From DASWJS01 sp036397035 (GTDB lineage Bacteria; Actinomycetota; AC-67), in assembly GCA_036397035.1 (NCBI GenBank), contig DASWJS010000007.1:182830-246829 (forward strand): a DNA stretch of 64,000 bases. The letters are read 5' to 3'. A program made the position numbers and the translations under genes. Of the stretch, positions 32,499-41,349 are shown one piece after another (position 1 is the stretch's first letter; the number at the start of each line of letters is the position of its first letter). Under the pieces are notes generated by a model. That model was not told the origin of the DNA, ran no database searches, and was given only the letters and a program-made list of their open reading frames with translations.

Positions 32499-34718
32499 GT
32501 GGCCACCGCCCGCTCGAACGCAGCCGCGTCCCGCGTCCCGCCCGGTTTCGAGGTCGACGCGGACACGACCGAGCTGTACAACCAGTCCGCGCGCTTCCGC
32601 CTCACGGACGACACGCTGTCGCTGCTCGCGACCAAAGAGGGCGACATGGTCCTCTACGCCGACCAGGAGGGCAACCTTCGTCACGGCGAGATCGGCATGG
32701 GCCTGTACTTCCGCGACACGCGCTTCCTGTCCCACTACGTCATGCGCATCGGCGGTGCGAACCCGATCCTTCTGTCGGCGAGCGCCGAGCGCGCGTTCAT
32801 GTCCTATGTCGACCTGACCAACCCCGAGATCGGCGAAGGCCCCTCGCGCGTTCCCGCGCAGACGATCAATGTCCGCCGCACGCGCGTGGTCAAGGGCCGG
32901 TTGCACGAGCGTATCCGGTTCAAGAACTACAACCCGCAGCGCGTGCGCATTCCCGTGACGATCACGCTCGGCTCGGACTTCGCCGACATCTTCCACGTGC
33001 GCGGGTGGATCCACGAGCGCTCGGGCACGTTCTTCAAGCCGCGGCTGGACGGCAGGGAGCTGACGTTCGCGCACCTGGGCGAGGACGGTTCGTTCCGAGA
33101 GCTGCGCGTGGTGCTGCCGGCCGAGCCCGACCTCGTCGAGCCGCGCCCGGGGGCCGTCAAGCTCGGCTTCGAGCTTGACCTGGTCGGCAACCAGACCAAG
33201 GTGCTGAGCTTCGTGATGGAGCCGCTCATCGACGGCGAAGGCCCCGAGCCGGAGGACTTCGACTCCATCGTTCACTTCCTTCGGCGCTCCTACGACCAGT
33301 GGGACCGCGAGTGCACTTCGATCCGGACCGACAACGAGCTGTTCAACACGCTGCTGCAGCGCGGGCGCAGGGATCTGCGCGCGCTGCTGACCGAGACGCC
33401 CGAGGGTCGCTACATCGCCGCCGGCATCCCGTGGTACGTCGCGGCGTTCGGGCGCGACTCCCTGTTGACGGCCCACCAGATCCTGATGCTGAACCCGCAG
33501 CCGGCGCGCGACACGCTGGAGCTTCTCGCCCGGTTCCAGGGGACCAAGGACGACCCGTGGCGGGACGAGGAGCCGGGCAAGATCCTGCACGAGACGCGAA
33601 CCGGCCCGCTCGCAAGCGCCGGTCTCGTGCCGCACTCGCCGTACTACGGTTCGGTCGACGCGACGCCGTTGTTCTTGATCCTGTACGGCACCTACTTCAA
33701 GTGGACGAACGACCGCGAGCTTGCCCAACGGCTCATCCCCAACGTCGAGGCCGCGCTGGCCTGGATGAACGACCACGGCGACGCCGACGCGGACGGCTTT
33801 CTTGAATACCGGCGCCGGTCCGAGCGCGGCCTGGACAACCAGGGGTGGAAGGACTCGTGGGACTCGGTGCGGCACGCCGACGGGCGGCTCGCCCAGCCTC
33901 CGATCGCCCTGGCCGAGGTCCAGGCCTACGCGTACATGGCGAAGCTCCGCGTCGCCGACGTCTACGAGGCGCTCGGCAACGCGCGGGGCGCGCTCGACCT
34001 GCGCGAGCAGGCCCACGTCCTGAAGCGGCGGTTCAACGAGACGTTCTGGATCGAGGAGGACGGGTACTACGCGATGGCGCTGGACGGGAACAAGGAGCCG
34101 GTGCGGACGGTGACGTCCAATCCCGCGCACGGGCTCTACTGCGGGATCGTGACGCCGGAACGAGCCGAGGTGGTCGCGCAACGGCTGCTGCGCCCGGACA
34201 TGTTCTCGGGCTGGGGCGTCCGCACGATGAGCAAGGACGCAACCGCCTACAACCCGATGAGCTACCACAACGGAAGCGTGTGGCCGCACGACAACGCGTT
34301 CATCGCGGCGGGGTTGAAGCGCTACCGCCAGCACACCAAGACGAACCGCATCGCGACCGCGATCTTCGACGCGGCGCTCTTCGTCGACTACATGCGCCTG
34401 CCCGAGCTGTTCTGCGGCTTCACGCGGCGCACGCCGAACCGTCCCGTCGCCTACCCGGTCGCCTGCTCGCCCCAGGCGTGGGCGGCCGGCTCGCCGTTCC
34501 TGCTGCTGCAGGCCATGCTCGGCCTGTCGGCCGTAGCCCCCGACGAGATCCTGACCGTGAACCTGCCGGCGCTGCCCCGCTGGCTGGAGTGGGTCGAGCT
34601 GCGAAACCTGCGGGTCGGGGAATCCAGGATCTCCATGATCTTCCGGCGTGAAGGCGAAACCACCGGGTTCACGCTGCTGTCCAGGGACGGCCCGGTCCGT
34701 GTCATCATGGAGGAGTGA
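32499..34718 (+). CDS. glycogen debranching-type protein (amylo-alpha-1,6-glucosidase family)
   Basis: A 739-residue cytoplasmic protein. An N-terminal beta-rich domain (about 30-260, with LGMGLYFRDTRFLSHYVM-like GLYFRDTRFLSHYVMRIGG) is joined to a six-hairpin toroid typical of GH63/GH15-like catalytic domains (AAGIPWYVAAFGRDSLLTAH, DNQGWKDSWDSVRHADG, YHNGSVWPHDNAFIAAGLKR). It likely trims alpha-1,6 branches from glycogen or a related glucan. It reads from GTG 32499 with a TAGACT box about 60 bases upstream. It begins a five-gene run with overlapping starts and stops that ends with the cyclic-diphosphoglycerate genes and an aldolase. Confidence 0.9.
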   Translation: MATARSNAAASRVPPGFEVDADTTELYNQSARFRLTDDTLSLLATKEGDMVLYADQEGNLRHGEIGMGLYFRDTRFLSHYVMRIGGANPILLSASAERAFMSYVDLTNPEIGEGPSRVPAQTINVRRTRVVKGRLHERIRFKNYNPQRVRIPVTITLGSDFADIFHVRGWIHERSGTFFKPRLDGRELTFAHLGEDGSFRELRVVLPAEPDLVEPRPGAVKLGFELDLVGNQTKVLSFVMEPLIDGEGPEPEDFDSIVHFLRRSYDQWDRECTSIRTDNELFNTLLQRGRRDLRALLTETPEGRYIAAGIPWYVAAFGRDSLLTAHQILMLNPQPARDTLELLARFQGTKDDPWRDEEPGKILHETRTGPLASAGLVPHSPYYGSVDATPLFLILYGTYFKWTNDRELAQRLIPNVEAALAWMNDHGDADADGFLEYRRRSERGLDNQGWKDSWDSVRHADGRLAQPPIALAEVQAYAYMAKLRVADVYEALGNARGALDLREQAHVLKRRFNETFWIEEDGYYAMALDGNKEPVRTVTSNPAHGLYCGIVTPERAEVVAQRLLRPDMFSGWGVRTMSKDATAYNPMSYHNGSVWPHDNAFIAAGLKRYRQHTKTNRIATAIFDAALFVDYMRLPELFCGFTRRTPNRPVAYPVACSPQAWAAGSPFLLLQAMLGLSAVAPDEILTVNLPALPRWLEWVELRNLRVGESRISMIFRREGETTGFTLLSRDGPVRVIMEE

Positions 34719-35503
34719 CGAACAACGTGGCGACCATCGCGCACATCAGCGACACGCACGTCGGCTCCCCGCATTTCGTGCCGAACTTGCTGAACCGCGT
34801 GATCGGCGAGTTGAACGAGTTGAAGCCCGACCTCGTCATCCACACCGGCGACATCACCAACGAGGGGTTCCGCGGCGAGTTCAAGAGCGCCGCAGCCTAC
34901 CTCGAGCAGATCGAGGCGCCGCTCGTCGCGGTCCCCGGCAACCACGACGCGCGCAACGTCGGCTACGTGCACTTCGAGGAGATGATCGGGCCGCGGCACT
35001 GGCGGCGCGAGCTCGACGGAGGCGTGGTGCTCGTCGGCGTCGACTCCAGCGAACCCGACCTCAACGAGGGTCAAGTCGGCCGGCACCGCTACCCGTGGCT
35101 CATCGAGCAGTTCGCCCCGCCGGCCGAGCTGCGCATCTACGTCCACCACCACCACTTGCTGCCGGTGCCGGGCACCGGACGCGAGCGCAGCACGGTCGCC
35201 GACAGCGGGGACTTGCTGGAGGTCCTGATCCGCAGCGGCGTGAACCTCGCGCTCACTGGTCACAAGCACGTGCCCTACGTCTGGCGCCTGGAGAACATCT
35301 ACATCGTGAACGCCGGGACGTGCTCGAGCCTGCGGCTCCGCGGCCACACGCGGCCCGCGTACAACGTCATCACCTACGACGACGGTGAGGTGAAGATCAC
35401 GCAGAAGCACCCGTTCGGCCCGGGCCACACGCTGGCGCACTTCAACGTGCGCACGGGGGAGCAGCACTACCGAGAGCTGGAGCCGCTCGCGGAGCAACAG
35501 TGA
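34715..35503 (+). CDS. metallophosphoesterase
   Basis: A 262-residue calcineurin-like phosphoesterase. Metal-binding motifs are in order: ISDTHVGSPHF, HTGDITNEG, PGNHDARN, a histidine cluster YVHHHHLLPVPG and TGHKHVPYVW. It resembles cyclic-nucleotide phosphodiesterases of the CpdA/Icc type, but the substrate is unknown. GTG 34715 overlaps the preceding gene, with GGAGG inside that gene's last codons. Its place directly before the cyclic 2,3-diphosphoglycerate genes allows the guess that it opens this cyclic compound. Confidence 0.9.
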   Translation: MTNNVATIAHISDTHVGSPHFVPNLLNRVIGELNELKPDLVIHTGDITNEGFRGEFKSAAAYLEQIEAPLVAVPGNHDARNVGYVHFEEMIGPRHWRRELDGGVVLVGVDSSEPDLNEGQVGRHRYPWLIEQFAPPAELRIYVHHHHLLPVPGTGRERSTVADSGDLLEVLIRSGVNLALTGHKHVPYVWRLENIYIVNAGTCSSLRLRGHTRPAYNVITYDDGEVKITQKHPFGPGHTLAHFNVRTGEQHYRELEPLAEQQ

Positions 35504-36855
35504 CGGGCGCCGGCGAGCCGGCGCGCGTCCTGGCGCTGGTCGACGGAGAGCACTACCCGCCGGTCCTGATCGATGCCATCGAGCACCTGCGCGCGCGCGG
35601 AGACGATGTCGTTGCGGCCGTGATGCTCGGCGGCGGGGAGAAGCTGCGCGCTCCGATGGCGCTGGGCGACCTGCCGGTGCACACCGGGGCGACGCAGCTC
35701 GACGCACTGCGCGAAGGGCTGCGTGCGACCGGTCCCGATCTGGTGGTCGACGTGTCGGACGCGCCGGTGGTGGGCGTGCGCGAACGCTTCGCGCTGGCGT
35801 GCGTGTCGCTGGCGAGCGGCGCCGCCTACGCCGGGGGCGGATTCCGGTTCGACGCGCTGCCGGCCGGGCGCACCGGCGTGCCGACGATCGCGGTGATCGG
35901 GACCGGGAAGCGCACCGGGAAGACGGCCGTCTCCGCGGCCCTCGCGCGTCACGCCGCGTCGCGGGGCATGCGTCCGATCATCGTCGCGATGGGGCGCGGC
36001 GGGCCCGCGGAGCCCGTCGTGATGCACGGCGAGATCGCGCGACCGACGGTCGCGGACCTCGTCGCGCTCGCGGACGCGGGCCAGCACGCGGCGAGCGACG
36101 TCTACGAGGACGCGCTCGTCGCCGGCGTGACGACGGTCGGAGCGCGGCGCGCCGGCGCGGGCCTCGCGGGCATTCCGGTCCACGACACCGTGGCGCGCGC
36201 GATCGAGGCCGCGCGAGCGGAGCGCCCGGACCTGCTGATCCTGGAGGGAAGCGGGACGGCGATCCCGCCGTTCGCGGCCGGCGCGACGCTGCTGGTCGCC
36301 GGGGGGGCTACTCCCGCGCGCGAGATCGAAGAGGCGCTCGGGCCGCTCAGGCTGTTGATTTCGGACCTGGTCGTGGTTACGATGGCCGAGGAACCCATCC
36401 TTTCGGCGGAGACACTCTCCGCGCTCAATTCCACGATTGGCGAGTTCGGGGTGACGTCACCCGTCGTCAGTACGGTGTTCCGCCCGATACCTCTCGGCGA
36501 CGTCGCGGGGAAGCGGGTGTTGCTGGCCACGACGGCCCCGAAGGGCGCAGGTCAGGTACTGCGCAGACACCTGGAAACGGTGCACGGCCCAACGGTCGTC
36601 GGGATCACCCACCATCTTTCCGACCGGACCGAGCTAACCCGAGACCTTGCCCGAGCAGAAGGGACCTACGAAGTGCTCGTGACAGAACTGAAGGCGGCGG
36701 CGATCGACGTCGCCGCGCGCGCCGCGCTCGACGCCGGGGCCGACGTCGTCTTCTTCGACAATGAACCGGTCTCGACCGGCGCGGACCTGGGCGCTGCATT
36801 CGACGGGCTCATCAGCCGCGCATTGAACGGCGCATTAGAGCAGGAGCCGCGATGA
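35500..36855 (+). CDS. cpgS: cyclic 2,3-diphosphoglycerate synthetase
   Basis: A 451-residue P-loop protein that closes 2,3-diphosphoglycerate to its cyclic diester with ATP. The P-loop is IGTGKRTGKTAVS (residues 133-145), and the family's N-terminal part (LALVDGEHYPPVLIDAI) and later GSGTAIPPFAAGATLLV are present. The next gene encodes 2-phosphoglycerate kinase, the enzyme that makes the substrate, and the two overlap by 4 bases. The pathway is best known from hyperthermophilic methanogens, where the product is a compatible solute. Assignment is by sequence pattern and by the pairing. Confidence 0.88.
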   Translation: MTGAGEPARVLALVDGEHYPPVLIDAIEHLRARGDDVVAAVMLGGGEKLRAPMALGDLPVHTGATQLDALREGLRATGPDLVVDVSDAPVVGVRERFALACVSLASGAAYAGGGFRFDALPAGRTGVPTIAVIGTGKRTGKTAVSAALARHAASRGMRPIIVAMGRGGPAEPVVMHGEIARPTVADLVALADAGQHAASDVYEDALVAGVTTVGARRAGAGLAGIPVHDTVARAIEAARAERPDLLILEGSGTAIPPFAAGATLLVAGGATPAREIEEALGPLRLLISDLVVVTMAEEPILSAETLSALNSTIGEFGVTSPVVSTVFRPIPLGDVAGKRVLLATTAPKGAGQVLRRHLETVHGPTVVGITHHLSDRTELTRDLARAEGTYEVLVTELKAAAIDVAARAALDAGADVVFFDNEPVSTGADLGAAFDGLISRALNGALEQEPR

Positions 36856-37802
36856 CCGACGAGCGTCCGCCCACCATCATCGTTCGCGACGGCGAGCACG
36901 GCCTTCCCTTCTCCAAAGGGCTCACCGCCAACACGATCATCGCCTCCGGCCTTTCGCCGGCGCGGGCGTATCACGTGGCCCAGGACGCCGAGGAGCGTCT
37001 GCGCGCCGAGGGCCGCACGACGATCGAGGCGGCCGAGCTGCGCGGGATCGTCGCCGACGTGCTGCGCGCGGTCGCCGGCGAGCGCTACGCGGACGCCTAC
37101 GAGAAGTGGCAGGCGATCGGAACGCTCGACGTGCCGCTCGTCGTGCTGATCGGCGGCGGGACGGGCGTCGGCAAGTCGACCATCGCGACCAACCTGGCCG
37201 CGCGGCTGAGCATCTTGCGCGTCAGCTCGACGGACGCGATCCGCGAAGTGATGCGCGGCACGATCGCGCGCGCGTTCATGCCGACGCTGTACACCTCCTC
37301 GTTCAACGCCGACCAGGTCGTCGCCTCGCGCGTGGGCCGCGACGAGGACGCGGTCATCGTCGGCTTCCGCGAGCAGGTGCAGGCGGTGGCGGTCGGCGTC
37401 AACGCGCTCGTCCACCGGGCGGTGACCGAGAGCACGGACGTGATCATCGAGGGCGCGCACATCGTGCCCGGCTTCCTCGACACGGCTCACTTCGGCGACA
37501 ACGCGGTGATCGTGCCGATCATCATCGAGGTCGAGGACGAGGAGCTGCACCGCAGTCACTTCTTCGCGCGGACGCACGACACACGGCAGCGCCCGGTCGA
37601 GCGCTACCTGGCGCATTTCGACAACATCCGGGGGGTGCAGCGGTACATCAAGTCACACGCCTTGCGGCACGGCGTCCCGATCATCCCCAACTTCGACCTG
37701 GACATCTGCCTGCGCGAGGTCATGGACCTCATCGTCAATCGCGCCACGGACGCGGCGAGCCGCCGCGCACCGCTGCGTGCGATCTCAGGAGGGAACGCAT
37801 GA
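36852..37802 (+). CDS. pgk2: 2-phosphoglycerate kinase
   Basis: A 316-residue kinase. An ATP-cone-like domain (about 8-75: IIVRDGEHGLPFSKG, LRGIVADVL) comes before a P-loop kinase domain with LIGGGTGVGKSTIATNLAA (100-118), SSTDAIREVMRG and VIIEGAHIVPGF. This is the layout of archaeal 2-phosphoglycerate kinase, which forms 2,3-diphosphoglycerate from 2-phosphoglycerate. The gene overlaps the preceding synthetase and the following aldolase, so the products are made together. The symbol is tentative. Confidence 0.88.
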   Translation: MTDERPPTIIVRDGEHGLPFSKGLTANTIIASGLSPARAYHVAQDAEERLRAEGRTTIEAAELRGIVADVLRAVAGERYADAYEKWQAIGTLDVPLVVLIGGGTGVGKSTIATNLAARLSILRVSSTDAIREVMRGTIARAFMPTLYTSSFNADQVVASRVGRDEDAVIVGFREQVQAVAVGVNALVHRAVTESTDVIIEGAHIVPGFLDTAHFGDNAVIVPIIIEVEDEELHRSHFFARTHDTRQRPVERYLAHFDNIRGVQRYIKSHALRHGVPIIPNFDLDICLREVMDLIVNRATDAASRRAPLRAISGGNA

Positions 37803-38470
37803 AGCTGTGGCTCGACACGGCGAACATCGAGGAAATCCGCGAGATCAACGCCTGGGGCGTGCTCGCCGGCGTGACGACGAACCCGACGCTGGCCGGACGG
37901 GAGGGTCTGCCTTTCGAGCAGATGCTGAAGGAGATCACGGCCGAGGTTGAGGGTCCGGTCTGCGGCGAGGTCATCGCGACCGAGACCGCCGCCATGGTGG
38001 AGGAGGGTCTGCGGCTCGCGGAGATCGCGCCCAACCTGGTCGTGAAGATCCCGATGACGCCCGCGGGCCTGGCCGCCGTGACCACGCTCGGCGCGCGCGG
38101 AATCAAGACCAACATGACGCTGTGCTTCTCCGCGACGCAGGCGATCCTCGCCGCTCGCGCGGGCGCGACGTACGTCAGCCCGTTCCTCGGACGGGTGGAC
38201 GACACCGGCAACGACGGGATCGCGCTCCTGGCCGAGATCGTCGAGGTGTACCGGACCCAGGGCGAGCAGACGCTCGTGCTCGCGGCGAGCCTTCGCTCGC
38301 CTCAGCACGTCGTGGACTCGGCCAAGGCGGGCGCGGACGTCGCGACCATGCCGCACAAGGTCTTCAAGGCGTTGGTGAACCATCCGCTGACCGACATCGG
38401 TCTGCGGCGGTTCTTGGACGATTGGGAGGCGTACCAGCGCGAGCTGGGCAGCGCCGGCGGGGAAAGGTGA
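37799..38470 (+). CDS. transaldolase-like fructose-6-phosphate aldolase (TalC/FSA family)
   Basis: A 223-residue small transaldolase. It starts MKLWLDTANIEEIREI, with GVTTNPTL, the Schiff-base lysine in LVVKIPMTPAGL, NMTLCFSATQAILAA and SPFLGRVDDTG. It works on C3 ketol transfer or fructose 6-phosphate cleavage. A homologue also precedes rho in Bacillus (ywjH-rho-rpmE), so the link to rho is old. The ATG overlaps the kinase stop. Confidence 0.93.
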   Translation: MKLWLDTANIEEIREINAWGVLAGVTTNPTLAGREGLPFEQMLKEITAEVEGPVCGEVIATETAAMVEEGLRLAEIAPNLVVKIPMTPAGLAAVTTLGARGIKTNMTLCFSATQAILAARAGATYVSPFLGRVDDTGNDGIALLAEIVEVYRTQGEQTLVLAASLRSPQHVVDSAKAGADVATMPHKVFKALVNHPLTDIGLRRFLDDWEAYQRELGSAGGER

Positions 38471-38475
38471 CAGAC

Positions 38476-40077
38476 GTGGCTACCAAAGAGGAACTCAATT
38501 CGAAGCGCCTTCCGGAATTGCACGGGATCGCGCAATCGATAGGACTGACGGGCGCGAAGGGTCTGCGCAAGGCCGACTTGATCGACGCGATCGTGTCGAA
38601 GGGAGGCGGATCGCCGGCGCCATCCGCACATGCGGCGCCCGCTGCTCCGGCTGCCCCCAAGCCGGCGCCTGCGGCGCCGGCCAACGGCGAGGGCACCGTC
38701 GACCGGGCGACGCCGGCGGCCACGGTGAGCGCGCCGCCGCCCCCGGCTCCCCGCGCGCCCGAGCAGCCGCGCTTCGACCGAGGCCAGCACGGCGACCCGC
38801 GGGGCCAGCGGCAGGGCAACCGGAACCGCCGTCGCAACCGGAGTCGGGACCGGCGCGGACGGCCGGGCAGTCCGGGCAGTCCGGGCGGCGGCCCGCCGCG
38901 CGAGCGGCACGGCATGCCGGCCGACCGCGAGCTGTCGGCCGAGGAGGCCGCGCTCGAAGGCGAGCTTGCCACCGGCATCCTGGACGTGCTGCCGGAGGGC
39001 TACGGGTTCCTGCGGACCTCGGGTTACCTGCCCGGCCCGGCCGACATCTACGTCTCGCAGTCACAGATCCGCCGCTTCGGCGTGCGCAAGGGCGACGAGG
39101 TGTCCGGGTACGTCCGCGCGCCGCGCTCGGACGAGAAGTACTACGCGCTGCTGCGCATCGAGACGGTCGCGGGCATGACGCCCGACGAGGCGCGGCTCCG
39201 TCCGGACTTCAAGAGCCTGACCCCGCTGTTCCCGGACGAGCGCTTCCGGCTCGAATGGGGTCCGCAGGCGATCACCGAGCGGGTGATCGACCTCGTCGCG
39301 CCGCTCGGCAAAGGGCAGCGCGGCATGGTCGTGTCGCCGCCGAAGGCCGGCAAGACGACCATCCTGAAGCAGATCGCCAACGGGATCCTCGCCAACACCA
39401 AGGGCGTGCACCTGATCGTGCTGCTCGTCGACGAGCGGCCGGAGGAGGTGACGGACTGGCAGCGGACGGTGAAGGCGGCCGAGGTCGTCTACTCGACGTT
39501 CGACCGGCCGGCCGACGACCACACCCAGGTGGCGGAGCTGGTCCTGCACAGAGCCCAGCGGCTCGTCGAGGCCCAGCAGGACGTCGTGATCCTGCTCGAC
39601 TCGATCACGCGGCTGGCTCGCGCCTACAACCTCGCGGCCCCGGCGTCGGGCCGGATCCTGTCCGGCGGCGTCGACTCGACCGCGCTCTACCCGCCCAAGC
39701 GGTTCTTCGGCGCGGCGCGCAACATCGAGGAGGGGGGCAGCCTGACGATCATCGCCTCGGCCCTGGTCGAGACGGGCTCGAAGATGGACGAGGTGATCTT
39801 CGAGGAGTTCAAGGGCACCGGGAACTCCGAGATCCGCCTCGACCGGCAGCTCTCCGAAAAGCGGATCTTCCCGGCGATCAACATCGAGGCCTCGGGCACC
39901 CGCAAGGAAGAGTTGCTCTACGAGAAGGAAGAATTGATGATGGTCTGGCGTTGGCGTCGGTTGCTCCACGCCCTGGCGCCCGGTCAGGCCATGGAGCTGT
40001 TGCGTGACAAGATGGGGCAGACGGGCTCCAACGCCGACCTGCTCAAAGAGATCGCCAAGATGAAGAACGTGGACTAA
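38476..40077 (+). CDS. rho: transcription termination factor Rho
   Basis: A 533-residue hexameric RNA helicase. After the Rho N domain (about 3-45) comes an Ala/Pro-rich and then Arg/Asn/Gly-rich insert (about 45-150), typical of actinobacterial Rho and able to bind RNA. The RNA-binding cold-shock-like domain follows (GILDVLPEGYGFLRTSGYLP), then the ATPase with SPPKAGKTTILK and DSITRLARAYN, and R-loop GSLTIIASALVETGSKMDE. GTG 38476 is preferred to GTG 38467 because AAAGG lies 8 bases before it. Few strong T-tract terminators are seen in the window, so Rho is probably important here. Confidence 0.96.
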   Translation: MATKEELNSKRLPELHGIAQSIGLTGAKGLRKADLIDAIVSKGGGSPAPSAHAAPAAPAAPKPAPAAPANGEGTVDRATPAATVSAPPPPAPRAPEQPRFDRGQHGDPRGQRQGNRNRRRNRSRDRRGRPGSPGSPGGGPPRERHGMPADRELSAEEAALEGELATGILDVLPEGYGFLRTSGYLPGPADIYVSQSQIRRFGVRKGDEVSGYVRAPRSDEKYYALLRIETVAGMTPDEARLRPDFKSLTPLFPDERFRLEWGPQAITERVIDLVAPLGKGQRGMVVSPPKAGKTTILKQIANGILANTKGVHLIVLLVDERPEEVTDWQRTVKAAEVVYSTFDRPADDHTQVAELVLHRAQRLVEAQQDVVILLDSITRLARAYNLAAPASGRILSGGVDSTALYPPKRFFGAARNIEEGGSLTIIASALVETGSKMDEVIFEEFKGTGNSEIRLDRQLSEKRIFPAINIEASGTRKEELLYEKEELMMVWRWRRLLHALAPGQAMELLRDKMGQTGSNADLLKEIAKMKNVD

Positions 40078-40087
40078 CGGAGGAACC

Positions 40088-40297
40088 GTGAAGCCGGACA
40101 TCCATCCCGACTACGTGACCTGCACGGTGAAGTGCTCGTGCGGCACGACGTTCGAGACGCGCTCGACGGTGCCGGAGCTGCACGTCGAGCTGTGCTCGCA
40201 ATGCCACCCCTTCTACACCGGGAAGCAGAAGCTGGTCGACACCGGCGGCCGCGTCGAGCGCTTCCAGCGCCGGTACGGCAAGCAGACCGCGAGCTGA
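40088..40297 (+). CDS. rpmE: 50S ribosomal protein L31 (zinc-binding form)
   Basis: A 69-residue L31. It starts MKPDIHPDY and keeps the zinc cysteines (CSCG and CSQCHPFYTG), so it is the C+ form used when zinc is plentiful. GTG 40088 follows GGAGG by 5 bases and lies 10 bases after rho, as in most Actinomycetota and Firmicutes. Confidence 0.97.
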   Translation: MKPDIHPDYVTCTVKCSCGTTFETRSTVPELHVELCSQCHPFYTGKQKLVDTGGRVERFQRRYGKQTAS

Positions 40298-40305
40298 CCC
40301 CTCCG

Positions 40306-41316
40306 GTGGGCGAGCGAGCGGCGCCTCACTACTACGGCGGTCAAGCCCTCATCGAGGGCGTCATGATGCGCGGGCAGCACGGCTGGGCGGTCGCCTGCCG
40401 CCGGCCGACGAGCGAGATCTACGTCGAGAGCCATCCGGTCAAGCCGCTTACCGCGCGCAGGCCCGTGTGGCGCAAGCCGATGCTGCGCGGGCTCGCGACC
40501 CTCGGCGAGACCCTGGCGATCGGGATGCGCGCGATGATGATCGCCGCCAACCAGAGCCAGGAAGAGGACCAGCAGCTCAGCAGGCGGCAGATGGCGATCT
40601 CGATCGCGCTCGCGGTCGCGGCGGTCATCGGCCTGTTCATCGTGCTGCCCAACGTGATCGCCGTCCTGGGCGAGGACGCCGGGCGCAACAGCGCCGCGAG
40701 CCACGTGAAGGAAGCCCTCATCCGGCTCGGGCTCTTCGTCGGGTACCTGCTGCTGATCGGGCGGATGAAGGAGATCCGGCGCGTCTTCCAGTACCACGGG
40801 GCCGAGCACATGACGATCGCGGCCTACGAAGCGAACGAGCCCGTGCTGGAGCCCGCCGCGGTCGAGAAGTACTCGACGATCCACGTCCGGTGCGGCACCA
40901 ACTTCCTCATCCTGGTGATGCTGCTCACGATCGTGACCACGTCCTTCTTCGGGCGGCCGGCGCTGTGGCTGCAGATCGTCGAGCGCGTCGGCGTCGTCGC
41001 GCTGGTGACGATGGTGTCCTACGAACTGCTGCGCCTTGGCGCGGCTCACCTGGAGAACCCCGTCGTGCGCGCGATCATGGCCCCCGGCTTGTGGCTGCAG
41101 AAGATCACCACCCGCCGCCCCGAGCCCGACATGATCGAGGTTGCGATCCGCTCGTTCCAGGCCGTCCTGCCGGAGGCGGAGCGCGCGAAAGTGGCGCCGC
41201 TGCCCTCGCGGGTCGTCGTCGGGAACTCCTTGGAGGCCGAGGATCCCGGCGCGGCGGATCGCTCGGCGCACGCGATGGGCATCGACGGCGAGGAACCTCC
41301 GCAGCGACCCGACTGA
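40306..41316 (+). CDS. DUF1385 (YqhQ-like) membrane protein
   Basis: A 336-residue protein. It starts HYYGGQALIEGVMMRGQHGW and has membrane segments at about 92-112, 130-150, 192-212 and 222-245, with the conserved VFQYHGAEHMTIAAYEA and HVRCGTNFLI motifs between. Function is unknown; the family is often found in a group with rpmE, prfA and prmC, as here. It reads from GTG 40306 without a good ribosome site, so translation may depend on rpmE just upstream. The last 80 residues are acidic and variable. Confidence 0.9.
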   Translation: MGERAAPHYYGGQALIEGVMMRGQHGWAVACRRPTSEIYVESHPVKPLTARRPVWRKPMLRGLATLGETLAIGMRAMMIAANQSQEEDQQLSRRQMAISIALAVAAVIGLFIVLPNVIAVLGEDAGRNSAASHVKEALIRLGLFVGYLLLIGRMKEIRRVFQYHGAEHMTIAAYEANEPVLEPAAVEKYSTIHVRCGTNFLILVMLLTIVTTSFFGRPALWLQIVERVGVVALVTMVSYELLRLGAAHLENPVVRAIMAPGLWLQKITTRRPEPDMIEVAIRSFQAVLPEAERAKVAPLPSRVVVGNSLEAEDPGAADRSAHAMGIDGEEPPQRPD

Positions 41317-41334
41317 ACGCAGGTTCGCGTTCGC

Positions 41335-41340
41335 TAGACT
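41335..41340 (+). promoter_or_regulatory. -10 box of prfA, probable leaderless transcript
   Basis: TAGACT ends 9 bases before ATG 41350, the same arrangement as before hom. No ribosome site lies between. Confidence 0.5.
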
Positions 41341-41349
41341 CGCGGGCCG

